Shown here: positions 53,385 through 62,076 of the stretch, one piece after another
Numbering within the stretch: position 1 is the stretch's first letter
How the letters are laid out: each line of letters begins with the position of its first letter
NCBI RefSeq assembly: GCF_022759505.1
Contig: NZ_CP094289.1
Span: forward strand, 620,001-684,000
Length of the DNA: 64,000 nt
Direction of reading: 5' to 3'
From: Georgenia sp. TF02-10
Lineage (GTDB): Bacteria; Actinomycetota; Actinomycetes; Actinomycetales; Actinomycetaceae
Program-made: the position numbers and the translations under genes
The notes under the pieces: model-generated
What the model saw: the letters and a program-made list of their open reading frames with translations, nothing else
What the model was told of the DNA's origin: nothing
The model's database searches: none

Positions 53385-54550
53385 GCGTCTGGGACGACGT
53401 CGTCGGCCAGGACGTCGTCGTCGCCACCCTGCGGGCGGCCGCCGCGGCCGGCCGGGCCCCGGGCGAGGCGGACCGGCGGGCGCTGGCCCACGCCTGGCTC
53501 ATCACCGGGCCGCCGGGGTCCGGCCGGTCGGTCGCCGCCCGGGCCCTGGCCGCCGCCCTGCAGTGCACCGACCCGGGGGAGCCCGGCTGCGGGCGCTGCG
53601 CCGCGTGCCGGACGGTCCTGGCCGGCACCCACCCCGACGTCACCCTGGTCGGCACCGAGAAGGTCGTCTTCAGCATCGAGGAGATCCGCCCGCTCGTCGC
53701 CCAGGCCCAGCGCGCCCCGGCCCAGGGCCGGTGGCGGGTGATGCTCATGGAGGACGCCGACCGCATGGTCGAGCGCACCTCCAACGTCCTCCTCAAGGCG
53801 GTCGAGGAGCCGCCGCCCCGGACCGTGTGGCTGCTGTGCGCCCCGAGCCCCGAGGACGTCCTGACCACCATCCGGTCCCGGTGCCGGGCCGTCCACCTGC
53901 GCGTGCCGGACCCCCGCGCGGTCGCCGACCTGCTCGTCCACCGCGACGGCGCGGACCCGGCCATCGCGCTGGCCGCCGCCCGGGCCGCGCAGTCCCACGT
54001 CGGGCTGGCCCGGCGGCTGGCCCGCAGCCCCGAGGCCCGGGAGCGGCGCCGCCGCCTGCTCGCCGTGCCCGCCGCCATCCGCGGCGTGGGCGACGCCGTC
54101 CTAGCCGCCGCCGACCTCATCGAGCTCTCGGCGGCCGACGCCAGGGCCGGTACCGAGGAGCGCGACGCCGCCGAGAAGGCCGAGCTGCTCCGCACCCTCG
54201 GCGTCGAGGCCGGCGCCCGGGTCCCGCCGGCGCTACGCGGCCAGGTCCGCCAGCTGGAGGAGGAGCAGAAGCGCCGGGCCACCCGGGCGCAGCGGGATGT
54301 GCTCGACCGGGCGATGGTGGACCTGCTCGCGCTCTACCGGGACGTCCTCGTGGTCCAGCTCGGCGCCGACGTCGAGCTCGTCAACACCGACCTGGCTGAG
54401 GAGGTCCGGCGCCTCGCCGCCGGGTCCAGCCCCGAGCAGACCGTCCGGCGGATGGACGCCGTCGGCGTCGCCCGTGAGCGCCTGGCCGGGAACGTCGCCC
54501 CGCTGCTCGCGGTCGAGGCCATGATGGTGGGCCTGCGGCCGCAGGCCTGA
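53381..54550 (+). CDS. holB: DNA polymerase III subunit delta'
   Basis: 389 aa from GTG 53381. It is a clamp-loader AAA+ protein with GPPGSGRSVAARAL (Walker lysine replaced by arginine, as expected for a non-hydrolysing delta'), zinc cysteines in CTDPGEPGCGRCAAC, LMEDADRM and the SRC motif (TTIRSRCRAVHLR). It works with DnaX and delta to load the sliding clamp. Coupled to tmk by a 4-nt overlap, an arrangement common in Gram-positives. Confidence 0.96.
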   Translation: MSVWDDVVGQDVVVATLRAAAAAGRAPGEADRRALAHAWLITGPPGSGRSVAARALAAALQCTDPGEPGCGRCAACRTVLAGTHPDVTLVGTEKVVFSIEEIRPLVAQAQRAPAQGRWRVMLMEDADRMVERTSNVLLKAVEEPPPRTVWLLCAPSPEDVLTTIRSRCRAVHLRVPDPRAVADLLVHRDGADPAIALAAARAAQSHVGLARRLARSPEARERRRRLLAVPAAIRGVGDAVLAAADLIELSAADARAGTEERDAAEKAELLRTLGVEAGARVPPALRGQVRQLEEEQKRRATRAQRDVLDRAMVDLLALYRDVLVVQLGADVELVNTDLAEEVRRLAAGSSPEQTVRRMDAVGVARERLAGNVAPLLAVEAMMVGLRPQA

Positions 54551-54687
54551 CCGCGCCCTCGGCACCGGCCGGCAGCCCGGAGCCCCGCCTCAGCACCGGG
54601 CTAGCAGCCCGGCGCCCGCACCCCGGCGCCGGCCGGCAGCTGTGGGCGGCCGTCGGCGCGGCGGGCGCCAGCGGGTAGCGTGACTAG

Positions 54688-56226
54688 GTGCGCCGACTCG
54701 CCCCTCCGCTCGCCGCCCTGGCCGGGCTCGCCGTCGTGCTCGCCGGCTGCAACCAGGTCACCGCGCCCCCGGAGACGCCCACTGCCTCCGCGTCCCCGTC
54801 CGCGCCCGCGTCCCCGCCCGCGGACCTGCCGGCCGGGCTGGACCGGTTCTACACCCAGGACGTCGCGTGGGAGGAGTGCGGGCAGGACGCCGAGTGCGCG
54901 GACGTCACCGTCCCGCTCGACTACGACGACCCCGACGCCGGGGAGATCACCCTGGCCGTCAAGCGGCTGCGCAGCGCGGGCGCGGACCGGGTCGGGTCCC
55001 TCCTGATCAACCCGGGCGGGCCCGGCGGCTCCGGGATCGAGCTCGTCGACGCCGCCCAGGGCTACTTCAGCGAGGACCTCCTCGGCGCCTACGACCTCGT
55101 CGGCTTCGACCCCCGCGGCGTCGACGCCTCCACCGCCATCGACTGCGTGGACGACGCCGAGCTCGACCGGCTCCGCAGCGCCGAGTACGACCTCACCACC
55201 GACGCCGGCCTGAGCGCCTACCAGGACGACCTCGGCATCGTCCGGGAGGGCTGCGCCGCCCGGTCCGGGGACCTCCTCGGCCACGTCGACACCGAGTCCG
55301 CGGCCCGGGACATGGACGTGCTGCGGCACCTGCTGGGCGAGCCGGAGCTGGACTACCTGGGCTTCTCCTACGGCACCTTCCTCGGCGCCACCTACGCCGA
55401 GCTGTTCCCCGACCGGGTCGGCAACCTCGTGCTCGACGGCGCGATGGACCCCGCGCTGGACACGCACGGGATCGTCCTCGGCCAGGCCGCCGGGTTCGAG
55501 GACGCCCTGCGCGCCTACGTCGCGGACTGCCAGTCCGGCTCCGACTGCCCGCTCACCGGCGGGGTGGAGGAGGGGGTCGCCCAGGTGCAGCGGCTGCTGG
55601 AGGTGGCCCGGGCGACCCCACTGCCCACCGCCTCGGACCGGCCGCTGACGGCCTCGCTGGCGTTCTCCGGCATCATCACCCCGCTCTACGACGACGCGAC
55701 CTGGTTCGTGCTGACCACCGCCCTGGACCAGGCGATCAACCAGCGGGACGGCTCCCAGCTGCTCTACCTGGCCGACCTGACGGCCGGCCGGGAGAGCGAC
55801 GGCACCTACTCCAACAACAGCGTCGAGGCCAACTGGGCCATCAACTGCCTGGACTTCCCGGCCCGGGGCGACCTCGCCCAGTGGCAGGAGGAGGCCGAGG
55901 AGCTGCGCGCCACCGCCCCGGTCCTCGGGGAGTTCCTCGCCTTCGGGGACATGCTGTGCGACCAGTGGCCGGTCGACGGCGGCCGGGAGCCGGCCCCCGT
56001 GGACGCCGACGGCGCCGGGCCCATCATGGTCGTCGGTACCACCGGGGACCCCGCCACGCCCTACCCGTGGTCCGAGAGCCTGACAGAGGAGCTGGCGGAG
56101 GGGTTCCTGGTCACCTACGACGGCGAGGGCCACACCGCCTACGGCTCGTCCAACGAGTGCGTGACCGACGCCGTGGACGCCTTCCTCATCGAGGGCACCC
56201 GACCCGAGGGGGACCTGCGCTGCTGA
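54688..56226 (+). CDS. TAP-like secreted lipoprotein hydrolase
   Basis: 512 aa from GTG 54688, with TAGCGT 6 nt upstream (leaderless). The signal ends in lipobox LAGC (Cys21), followed by a Ser/Pro/Ala linker. Catalytic triad: Ser227 in GFSYGTFLG, an aspartate in GTTGDPATP, and the histidine in GEGHTAYG, with the TAP C-terminal domain. The family (SlpD/SlpE, Hip1/CaeA) comprises exported aminopeptidases or esterases. It is probably an outer-face peptidase. Confidence 0.94.
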   Translation: MRRLAPPLAALAGLAVVLAGCNQVTAPPETPTASASPSAPASPPADLPAGLDRFYTQDVAWEECGQDAECADVTVPLDYDDPDAGEITLAVKRLRSAGADRVGSLLINPGGPGGSGIELVDAAQGYFSEDLLGAYDLVGFDPRGVDASTAIDCVDDAELDRLRSAEYDLTTDAGLSAYQDDLGIVREGCAARSGDLLGHVDTESAARDMDVLRHLLGEPELDYLGFSYGTFLGATYAELFPDRVGNLVLDGAMDPALDTHGIVLGQAAGFEDALRAYVADCQSGSDCPLTGGVEEGVAQVQRLLEVARATPLPTASDRPLTASLAFSGIITPLYDDATWFVLTTALDQAINQRDGSQLLYLADLTAGRESDGTYSNNSVEANWAINCLDFPARGDLAQWQEEAEELRATAPVLGEFLAFGDMLCDQWPVDGGREPAPVDADGAGPIMVVGTTGDPATPYPWSESLTEELAEGFLVTYDGEGHTAYGSSNECVTDAVDAFLIEGTRPEGDLRC

Positions 56227-56357
56227 CGGTCCGGCCTGCCGTCGGTCCGGTGCGGCCGGCGGTCCTCGACTGCTGACCGTGCCGGCGGCGGTCCTCGGCT
56301 GCTGACTGTCCGATGTGACCGTCGCGGGCGCAGCTCCCGCGGCGCGCAGGGCCGGCT

Positions 56358-56386
56358 TTGAGCCCCCGCGGCGTCCCCGGTACAGT
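56358..56386 (+). promoter_or_regulatory. Promoter of tRNA-Thr
   Basis: TTGAGC (56358-56363), a 17-bp spacer and TACAGT (56381-56386), ending 18 bp before the tRNA. Good fit to a housekeeping sigma promoter. Confidence 0.65.
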
Positions 56387-56404
56387 GGTGGGGCCGTGCG
56401 GCGC

Positions 56405-56480
56405 GCCGCCTTAGCTCAGTCGGCAGAGCGATTCACTCGTAATGAATAGGTCGTGGGTTCGATTCCCACAGGCGGCTCCA
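56405..56480 (+). tRNA. tRNA-Thr (anticodon CGT)
   Basis: Acceptor GCCGCCT pairs with AGGCGGC. The anticodon stem ATTCA/TGAAT encloses CTCGTAA (anticodon CGT, reading ACG). The T arm is GTGGGTTCGATTCCCAC, the discriminator is T, and CCA is encoded at 56478-56480. Confidence 0.97.
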
Positions 56481-56483
56481 TCA

Positions 56484-56516
56484 GCACCCCGCTGGCCTGC
56501 ACCGCCGGCGGGGTGC
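56484..56516 (+). terminator. Terminator after tRNA-Thr
   Basis: GCACCCCGC (56484-56492) pairs with GCGGGGTGC (56508-56516), 3 nt past the tRNA CCA end. Confidence 0.7.
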
Positions 56517-57293
56517 ACCGGTGAGGGCCCGGGGCCGTGAACGGCAGCAGTGACCGTCCCGTGGTGCTCCACCTGGTCCATCGTCCGCCGCCGGCGTTGA
56601 TCGGCTGGGCGACCTCAGCCCGCTGAAGCTCGGCCGGTGAAGCTCACCCCGTTTGAAGTCGGACTCCTAGGGTCGGTCCGTTCTCGACGCCGAGTCCGGT
56701 TCGATGCAGACGCCCGACGTCTAGAACCCCTCTTCCGGGTCATACCGAGCCACGCCCACCATCCGACGGAGCCGGTCCCGACTACCAGCGGCGCGTGGAT
56801 ATGGCGCGGGTGATGCGGAACACCCGAGCTATGGGAACCGGCATTTCCCCCCGACGAGCAAGCGCACCGGTGCCCGCTCCTCGTGGCCCTAAGGCGCCCG
56901 CTCACCGTGACCTAACGGTCCTCGCTCTCCGTGGGCCTAACGGCCCCGCGTGCGGTGCTCAACCGACAACGTCCGGCACAATCCCCTGCCTCCCCCCAGG
57001 GCCGGCCCAGGACCGTCCACCGCCGTCTACCTGTAACAACCGCCCCGCGCCAACCGTGTGACGGTGCGTCAAGTCCCCTCGGCGACCGGGCCGTCGACCA
57101 GCGCGCCCAGTCGCGGCCGGGCTGGTTCCACGGCCAGGTGGAGGCGGTGGCCCGCCGGCCGAGCGTTGTTACGCGACGGGTCTCAGGAACTTTCCCCATT
57201 CGCCTGTCGTTGCAGCCCCGGCGGGCACCCGCGCCTGGTACTGCCAGATCTGGCGCCGGGTCCGGCACCGGTGGCCCGGCGTAGACTCGGCCC
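56517..57293. other. 777-bp gene-free region with repeats
   Basis: No frame shows recognisable protein features, and base composition is lower in GC than adjacent genes. Three 24-bp repeats at about 56877-56948 share CTCNCCGTGNCCTAACGG. An inverted pair GTAACAAC (near 57032) and GTTGTTAC (near 57166) brackets 130 bp. The right end carries the -10 of the next gene. It could encode a structured RNA or be a regulatory or former gene region. Confidence 0.6.
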
Positions 57294-57452
57294 ATGGAGT
57301 ACGTCCTCGCCCTCGTGCCCTCCATCGGGACGGCAATCCTCTTCTACGTCGTCGTCCGGGCGATGATCAACGCGGACCGCAATGAACGGGCCGCGCTCAG
57401 GCGGCTCGACGCCGAGGCGGAGGCAAAGGAGCAGGCCAACCCTCCCCGCTGA
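57294..57452 (+). CDS. Small single-pass membrane protein
   Basis: 52 aa from ATG 57294, with TAGACT 6 nt upstream (leaderless). Residues 4-24 are a membrane helix (VLALVPSIGTAILFYVVVR), followed by a charged helix (RNERAALRRLDAEAEAKEQ). It has the form of conserved actinobacterial micropeptides; function unknown. Located just before the lsr2 promoter. Confidence 0.8.
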   Translation: MEYVLALVPSIGTAILFYVVVRAMINADRNERAALRRLDAEAEAKEQANPPR

Positions 57453-57453
57453 C

Positions 57454-57482
57454 GTGACAATCAGCGGCCGGCCAATTATGCT
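57454..57482 (+). promoter_or_regulatory. Promoter of lsr2
   Basis: GTGACA (57454-57459), a 17-bp spacer and TATGCT (57477-57482). It predicts a leader of about 75 nt before the lsr2 start, and begins 2 bp after the previous stop. Confidence 0.65.
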
Positions 57483-57565
57483 TCTCTGCAGCGTGATCCC
57501 CTGTCGCGTCGGCGGAGGTCTCCCTCCGCAATCGAAGATTCACCGGAAGGAAGCGCGGTCCAGCC

Positions 57566-57919
57566 ATGGCCCAGAAGGTTCAAGTCACCCTGATCGATGA
57601 CACCGACGGTACGGAGGCTGTGGACACGGTCTCGTTCGGCCTCGACGGTGTCAGCTACGAGATCGACCTCAGCGAGGAGAACGCCCAGGCCCTACGCGAC
57701 GCCCTCGCCCCCTACGTCGCGAACGCCCGGCGCGAGACCGGCCGTCGTCGGTCCCGGACGCCCCGTGGCGGCGGCGCTGGCGGTGCCGGCGGCCGTGGCC
57801 GCCCCGTCTCCGACGCCGGCAAGATCCGCGAGTGGGCGCGGGCCAACGGCTACGAGGTCTCCGAGCGCGGCCGCATCTCCGCGGACGTCCGCGAGGCGTA
57901 CGAGCTCGCCAACGCCTGA
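57566..57919 (+). CDS. lsr2: Lsr2 nucleoid-associated xenogeneic silencer
   Basis: 117 aa from ATG 57566. The N-terminal dimerisation domain (MAQKVQVTLIDDTDGTEAVD) and the C-terminal domain with RGRP AT-hook-like motif (GRGRPVSDAGKIREWARANG) are intact. It bridges AT-rich DNA and silences acquired genes, the actinobacterial H-NS analogue. It has its own promoter and a strong terminator. Confidence 0.97.
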   Translation: MAQKVQVTLIDDTDGTEAVDTVSFGLDGVSYEIDLSEENAQALRDALAPYVANARRETGRRRSRTPRGGGAGGAGGRGRPVSDAGKIREWARANGYEVSERGRISADVREAYELANA

Positions 57920-57936
57920 GGCTGACAGGACGCACC

Positions 57937-57975
57937 CGAACGGCCGGCACGCCCCAGCGGCGGGCCGGCCGTTCG
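57937..57975 (+). terminator. Terminator of lsr2
   Basis: CGAACGGCCGGC and GCCGGCCGTTCG form a perfect 12-bp stem with a 15-nt loop, 17 bp after the lsr2 stop. The remaining 275 bp to gpmA show nothing recognisable. Confidence 0.8.
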
Positions 57976-58250
57976 TCGTCCTCCGCCCACGGCTCGCCTC
58001 CACCGCCGGCTTGCCTTCGCCCCTGACGGCGGGCGGCCGCTCGCCCAGCCGGTGAGGAAACCGGAGGCCACACGCCCCTGCCGGCGAGTGACCGGGGCCA
58101 CTGGCCAAGACGGTCCCGAACGGGAACCTCCCGGTGGGGGACCGCCGCCCGGCCAGTGGGGGACCGGGGCGCCGCACGTCCGGGCTAGAAGGTCGCGGTC
58201 CCGGACGACGGTCCCGGCGGGGCTCCCACCACGATGGAACAATGGCCACC

Positions 58251-58988
58251 ATGACCTACACCCTGGTAATGCTCCGTCACGGCGAGAGCGACTGGAACGC
58301 CAAGAACCTGTTCACCGGCTGGGTGGACGTGCCGCTGTCCGAGAAGGGCGTGGCAGAGGCCACGCGGGCCGGTGATCTCCTCCGCGAGGAGGGCATCGCG
58401 CCCGACGTCGTGCACACCTCGCTGCTGCGGCGGGCTATCTCCACCGCCAACATCGCCCTGGACCGGGCCGACTTCCACTGGATCCCCGTCAAGCGCAGCT
58501 GGCGCCTCAACGAGCGGCACTACGGCGCGCTGCAGGGCAAGAACAAGAAGGAGATCCGCGAGGAGTACGGCGAGGAGCAGTTCATGACCTGGCGGCGCTC
58601 CTACGACGTCCCGCCGCCGGAGATCGAGCTCGGCTCGCCGTACTCCCAGGACGCCGACCGCCGCTACGCCGGCGAGCCGATCCCGCGCACCGAGTGCCTC
58701 AAGGACGTGCTGGAGCGGGCCCTGCCGTACTGGGAGGCCGAGATCGTGCCCGACCTGCGGGCCGGCAAGACGGTCCTCGTCGCGGCGCACGGCAACTCCG
58801 AGCGCGCGATCATCAAGCACCTCGACGGCATCGACGACCAGACCATCGCCGGCATCAACGTCCCCACCGGCATTCCGCTGCTGTACGAGCTCGACGAGGA
58901 CCTGCGGCCGATCACCCCCGGCGGCCGGTACCTCGACCCCGAGGCCGCGGCCGAGTCCATCAAGGCGGTCGCCAACCAGGGCAAGTAG
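58251..58988 (+). CDS. gpmA: 2,3-bisphosphoglycerate-dependent phosphoglycerate mutase
   Basis: 245 aa. ATG 58251 is chosen because [16 protein letters not shown] aligns with family N-termini; ATG 58242 is an alternative. Catalytic His10 lies in LRHGES, the second histidine in [11 protein letters not shown], and [14 protein letters not shown] is the diagnostic block. It interconverts 3- and 2-phosphoglycerate in glycolysis. Confidence 0.97.
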   Translation: MTYTLVMLRHGESDWNAKNLFTGWVDVPLSEKGVAEATRAGDLLREEGIAPDVVHTSLLRRAISTANIALDRADFHWIPVKRSWRLNERHYGALQGKNKKEIREEYGEEQFMTWRRSYDVPPPEIELGSPYSQDADRRYAGEPIPRTECLKDVLERALPYWEAEIVPDLRAGKTVLVAAHGNSERAIIKHLDGIDDQTIAGINVPTGIPLLYELDEDLRPITPGGRYLDPEAAAESIKAVANQGK

Positions 58989-59000
58989 TCCGGAACGACG

Positions 59001-59040
59001 GCGACGGCGAGGGTCCCGCTCACGGGCCCCTCGCCGTCGC
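59001..59040. terminator. Bidirectional terminator between gpmA and phoU
   Basis: GCGACGGCGAGGG pairs with CCCTCGCCGTCGC (13 bp, 14-nt loop) in the gap between the convergent genes. Confidence 0.8.
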
Positions 59041-59141
59041 GCCGGGGTGCCTCGCCCGTCGTCGGCGCGGGAGCGCCGCGCGCCGCACGGACTGTCGCCG
59101 TCCCGACGGCGGGCCGGCGCCGGCCCGTCCCCGGGCGGCGG

Positions 59142-59831
59142 TCAGTCCCGGTGCGGCCCCTGCCCGCCCTCGACCACGTGGTGCGCGGCCCGCGTCGCGT
59201 CCCCGGTGACCAGGAAGGTGATCCGCCGGGCCACCGAGACCCCGTGGTCGCCGAAGCGCTCGAGGTAGCGGCCCAGCAGCACCGCGTCGACGATCTGCTG
59301 CCGGGTCATCGCCACGCCGTCGTCCAGGACGATCTCGAAGGACCGGCGGTGCAGGCGGTCCAGCACGTCGTCGTCGCGCTCGATTGCCGCACCGAGCTGG
59401 AGGTCGCGCGTCTCGAGCAGCCGGACGACCTGCCGGGCGACCTTGGTGGCCTGCTCGCCCATCTCGGTCAGCAGGTCGTGCATCGGCCCGGTCGTGGCCG
59501 TCTCCGGGTACCGCCCGCGGGCCACGTAGGCGACGTGCCGGGCCAGGTCCCCCATCCGCTCCACGGTGGCCGAGAGCCGCAGCCCGGAGACGACCACGCG
59601 CAGGTCGGTGGCCACCGGCTGCTGCCGGGCGAGCAGGGAGATGCCCTGGTCGTCCAGGGTCGCCTCGAGCCGGTCGATCTGCCGGTCGGCGTCGATGACC
59701 TCCTCGGCGAGGGTGAGGTCGGCCGTGCGCAGGGCGGTGGTCGCCTTGTCGATCGCGACGGCGACCTGCTCGGCCATCTGCAGCAGGTCCTGCCCCAGCT
59801 GCTCCATCTCTTGCTTGAAGACTTGTCGCAC
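59142..59831 (-). CDS. phoU: Phosphate regulator PhoU
   Basis: 229 aa from GTG 59831, with GAGGAG 5 nt upstream. It has two PhoU three-helix repeats with metal-binding clusters, including ADRQIDRLE and LGRYLERFGDHGVSVARR. It modulates phosphate uptake through the Pst transporter and the PhoR/SenX3 kinase. Divergent to senX3-regX3, supporting a phosphate-sensing unit. Confidence 0.95.
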   Translation of the reverse strand: MRQVFKQEMEQLGQDLLQMAEQVAVAIDKATTALRTADLTLAEEVIDADRQIDRLEATLDDQGISLLARQQPVATDLRVVVSGLRLSATVERMGDLARHVAYVARGRYPETATTGPMHDLLTEMGEQATKVARQVVRLLETRDLQLGAAIERDDDVLDRLHRRSFEIVLDDGVAMTRQQIVDAVLLGRYLERFGDHGVSVARRITFLVTGDATRAAHHVVEGGQGPHRD

Positions 59832-59985
59832 CCCGGCTCCTCGTGTCTCGCTCGGCCCGGGTCCACGGGCACCTCCACCGTAGCCAACCTGGCACGGGTG
59901 TACGACCGGTGACGGGTAGGTGAACGGCGCGGGGCTGATGGCCCGCCTCGGTGCCGGGACGCCGTCGGCCCCTACCCTGGTCGGC

Positions 59986-61269
59986 GTGGGAGAGGTGTGG
60001 CTGCTCGCCGTCGTGGCGCTGGTCGGCGTCGCCGTCGGCGCTGCCGCCATGCTGGCCGCCCGGGTGACCGAGCGCGAGCGCCGGGCGGGCGCGCCGCCGC
60101 CGCCCACCGGCGGGATGGACGACGACGTGCTGGCCGTGCTGTCGGTGCTGCCGCAGATCGTCATCGTCCTGGAGGCCGACGACGAGGTGCTGCGGGCCAG
60201 CCCGGCCGCGCACAGCTTCGGCCTGGTCCGCGCCGACGCCCTGGCCCACCCCGAGCTCCGCGCGCTCGTCGCCGGGCTGCGCCGGGACGGCCGGATCCGC
60301 GACCAGGAGGTGCTGCTCGCCCGCGGCCCGGTGAGCGGGGCCGGCACGCTCACCATGCAGGTCCGGGTGGCGCCGCTGAAGGCCGGCCGCGTCCTCGTCC
60401 TGGTGGCCGACCGCACCAAGGAGCGGCGGGTGGAGGAGATGCGCCGGGACTTCACCGCCAACGTCTCCCACGAGCTCAAGACGCCGGTGGGGGCGCTCGC
60501 CCTGCTGGCCGAGACCGTCGCCGAGGCCGCGGACGACCCCGGGACGGTGCGCCGCTTCGCCGAGCAGATGCGCACCGAGGCCCGCCGGCTGGGCGACCTC
60601 GTCCAGGAGATCATCGAGCTCTCCCGGCTCCAGGAGCCGGACGCCCTCGCCGGGTCCGCCCCGGTCGCCGTCGACGACGTGGTCGCCGAGGCCGTCGCCC
60701 GGGTCGAGGTCGAGGCCCGGTCCCGGCACGTCACGCTCGTCCGGGGCGGGACCCCGGGCCTGCAGGTGTACGGCGACGCCGCCCTGCTGACGACGGCGGT
60801 GCGCAACCTCCTCGACAACGCCGTCCGGCACTCCCCGCCCGCCTCCCGGGTCTCGGTGGGTGTCTCCAGCCGGGACGCCCTGGTGCGGATCGCCGTCGTC
60901 GACCAGGGCGAGGGGATCCCCGCCGACCAGCGCGAGCGGGTCTTCGAGCGCTTCTTCCGCGGGGACGAGGCCCGCTCCCGGCAGACCGGGGGCAGCGGGC
61001 TCGGGCTGAGCATCGTCAAGCACGTGGTGCGCGACCACGGCGGGGACGTCGAGCTGTGGTCGACCGAGGGCAAGGGCTCCACCTTCACCCTCGTGCTCCC
61101 CGAGGCCCGGGGCCCGGTCCCGGCCGGGGAGCCCGCGGAGGCGGGGCAGCCCGCGGGCGCGGAGCCGCCCGCAGGCGCGGGGCAGCCCGCCGTCGCCGAG
61201 CAGCAGGATGCGGCCGGTCGGCCGGGAACCCCGGAGCGACGGACGCCGGCCCCTGAGGAGGTCCCGTGA
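59986..61269 (+). CDS. senX3: Sensor histidine kinase SenX3
   Basis: 427 aa from GTG 59986, with TACCCT 7 nt upstream (leaderless). One N-terminal helix (VWLLAVVALVGVAVGAAAM), a PAS-like domain, phospho-accepting His162 in FTANVSHELKTPVG, then NLLDNAVRHSP, VDQGEGIP and GGSGLGLSIVKHVV. A Pro/Ala/Gln/Glu-rich C-tail of about 45 aa is unusual. Phosphate-responsive kinase paired with RegX3; overlaps it by 4 nt. Confidence 0.96.
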   Translation: MGEVWLLAVVALVGVAVGAAAMLAARVTERERRAGAPPPPTGGMDDDVLAVLSVLPQIVIVLEADDEVLRASPAAHSFGLVRADALAHPELRALVAGLRRDGRIRDQEVLLARGPVSGAGTLTMQVRVAPLKAGRVLVLVADRTKERRVEEMRRDFTANVSHELKTPVGALALLAETVAEAADDPGTVRRFAEQMRTEARRLGDLVQEIIELSRLQEPDALAGSAPVAVDDVVAEAVARVEVEARSRHVTLVRGGTPGLQVYGDAALLTTAVRNLLDNAVRHSPPASRVSVGVSSRDALVRIAVVDQGEGIPADQRERVFERFFRGDEARSRQTGGSGLGLSIVKHVVRDHGGDVELWSTEGKGSTFTLVLPEARGPVPAGEPAEAGQPAGAEPPAGAGQPAVAEQQDAAGRPGTPERRTPAPEEVP

Positions 61270-61958
61270 CGAAGATCCTGGTCGTGGAGGACGAGCCCGC
61301 GCTGCGGGACCCGCTGGCCTACCGGCTCCAGCGCGACGGCTTCGACGTCGTCGCCGTGGCGGACGGTCCGGCCGCGCTCGACGCGCACGCGCGCGGCGGC
61401 GTCGACCTCGTCCTGCTCGACCTGATGCTGCCCGGCCTGTCCGGCCTGGAGGTGTGCCGGCAGCTGCGGCGCCGCGGCGACGTCCCGATCATCATGCTGA
61501 CCGCCAAGGACAGCGAGACCGACAAGGTGGTCGGGCTCGAGCTCGGCGCCGACGACTACGTCACCAAGCCCTACTCCTACCGCGAGCTCCTCGCCCGCGT
61601 GCACGCCGTGCTGCGCCGCGGCGCGGCCGACCCGGCGCCGGAGGCCCCGGTGCTGGCCGTGGGCCCGGTGCGGATGGACGTCGAGCGGCACGAGGTGACG
61701 GTGGCGGGGCAGCCGGTGGCGGTGCCGCTGCGCGAGTTCGAGCTGCTCGAGCTCTTCCTCCGCAACCCCGACCGGGTCCTGACCCGCGGGCAGATCCTGG
61801 ACCGGGTCTGGGGGCCGGGCTACGTGGGGGACACCAAGACCCTCGACGTCCACGTCAAGCGGGTGCGGGCCAAGATCGAGCCGGACCCGGCCCGGCCGGA
61901 GCTCATCCAGACGGTCCGCGGCCTGGGCTACAAGCTGGTCAGCCCGGCGGGCGGCTGA
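61266..61958 (+). CDS. regX3: Response regulator RegX3
   Basis: 230 aa from GTG 61266. The receiver domain has phospho-acceptor Asp52 in VLLDLMLPG, TAKDSETDKV and KPYSYRELLARV. The OmpR-type winged helix ends VHVKRVRAKIEPDP and VRGLGYKL. It activates phosphate-starvation genes. Coupled to senX3 by GTGA. Confidence 0.97.
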   Translation: MTKILVVEDEPALRDPLAYRLQRDGFDVVAVADGPAALDAHARGGVDLVLLDLMLPGLSGLEVCRQLRRRGDVPIIMLTAKDSETDKVVGLELGADDYVTKPYSYRELLARVHAVLRRGAADPAPEAPVLAVGPVRMDVERHEVTVAGQPVAVPLREFELLELFLRNPDRVLTRGQILDRVWGPGYVGDTKTLDVHVKRVRAKIEPDPARPELIQTVRGLGYKLVSPAGG

Positions 61959-62076
61959 GTGTCCTGATCAACGGCGGGCGGCCCGGCGAGCGGCCGAGCG
62001 TCGCACCGCCCGGCGGGCTGCCGCGGCCGCGGCCCGAGACGGGGCACGGGACCGGGCATGGCCGGGCGTTGTCGGC

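Noticed and set aside
56615-56905. 96-codon minus-strand frame in the gene-free region
   Set aside because: No start signal, no conserved motif, Arg/Ser/Gly-rich composition typical of non-coding frames.
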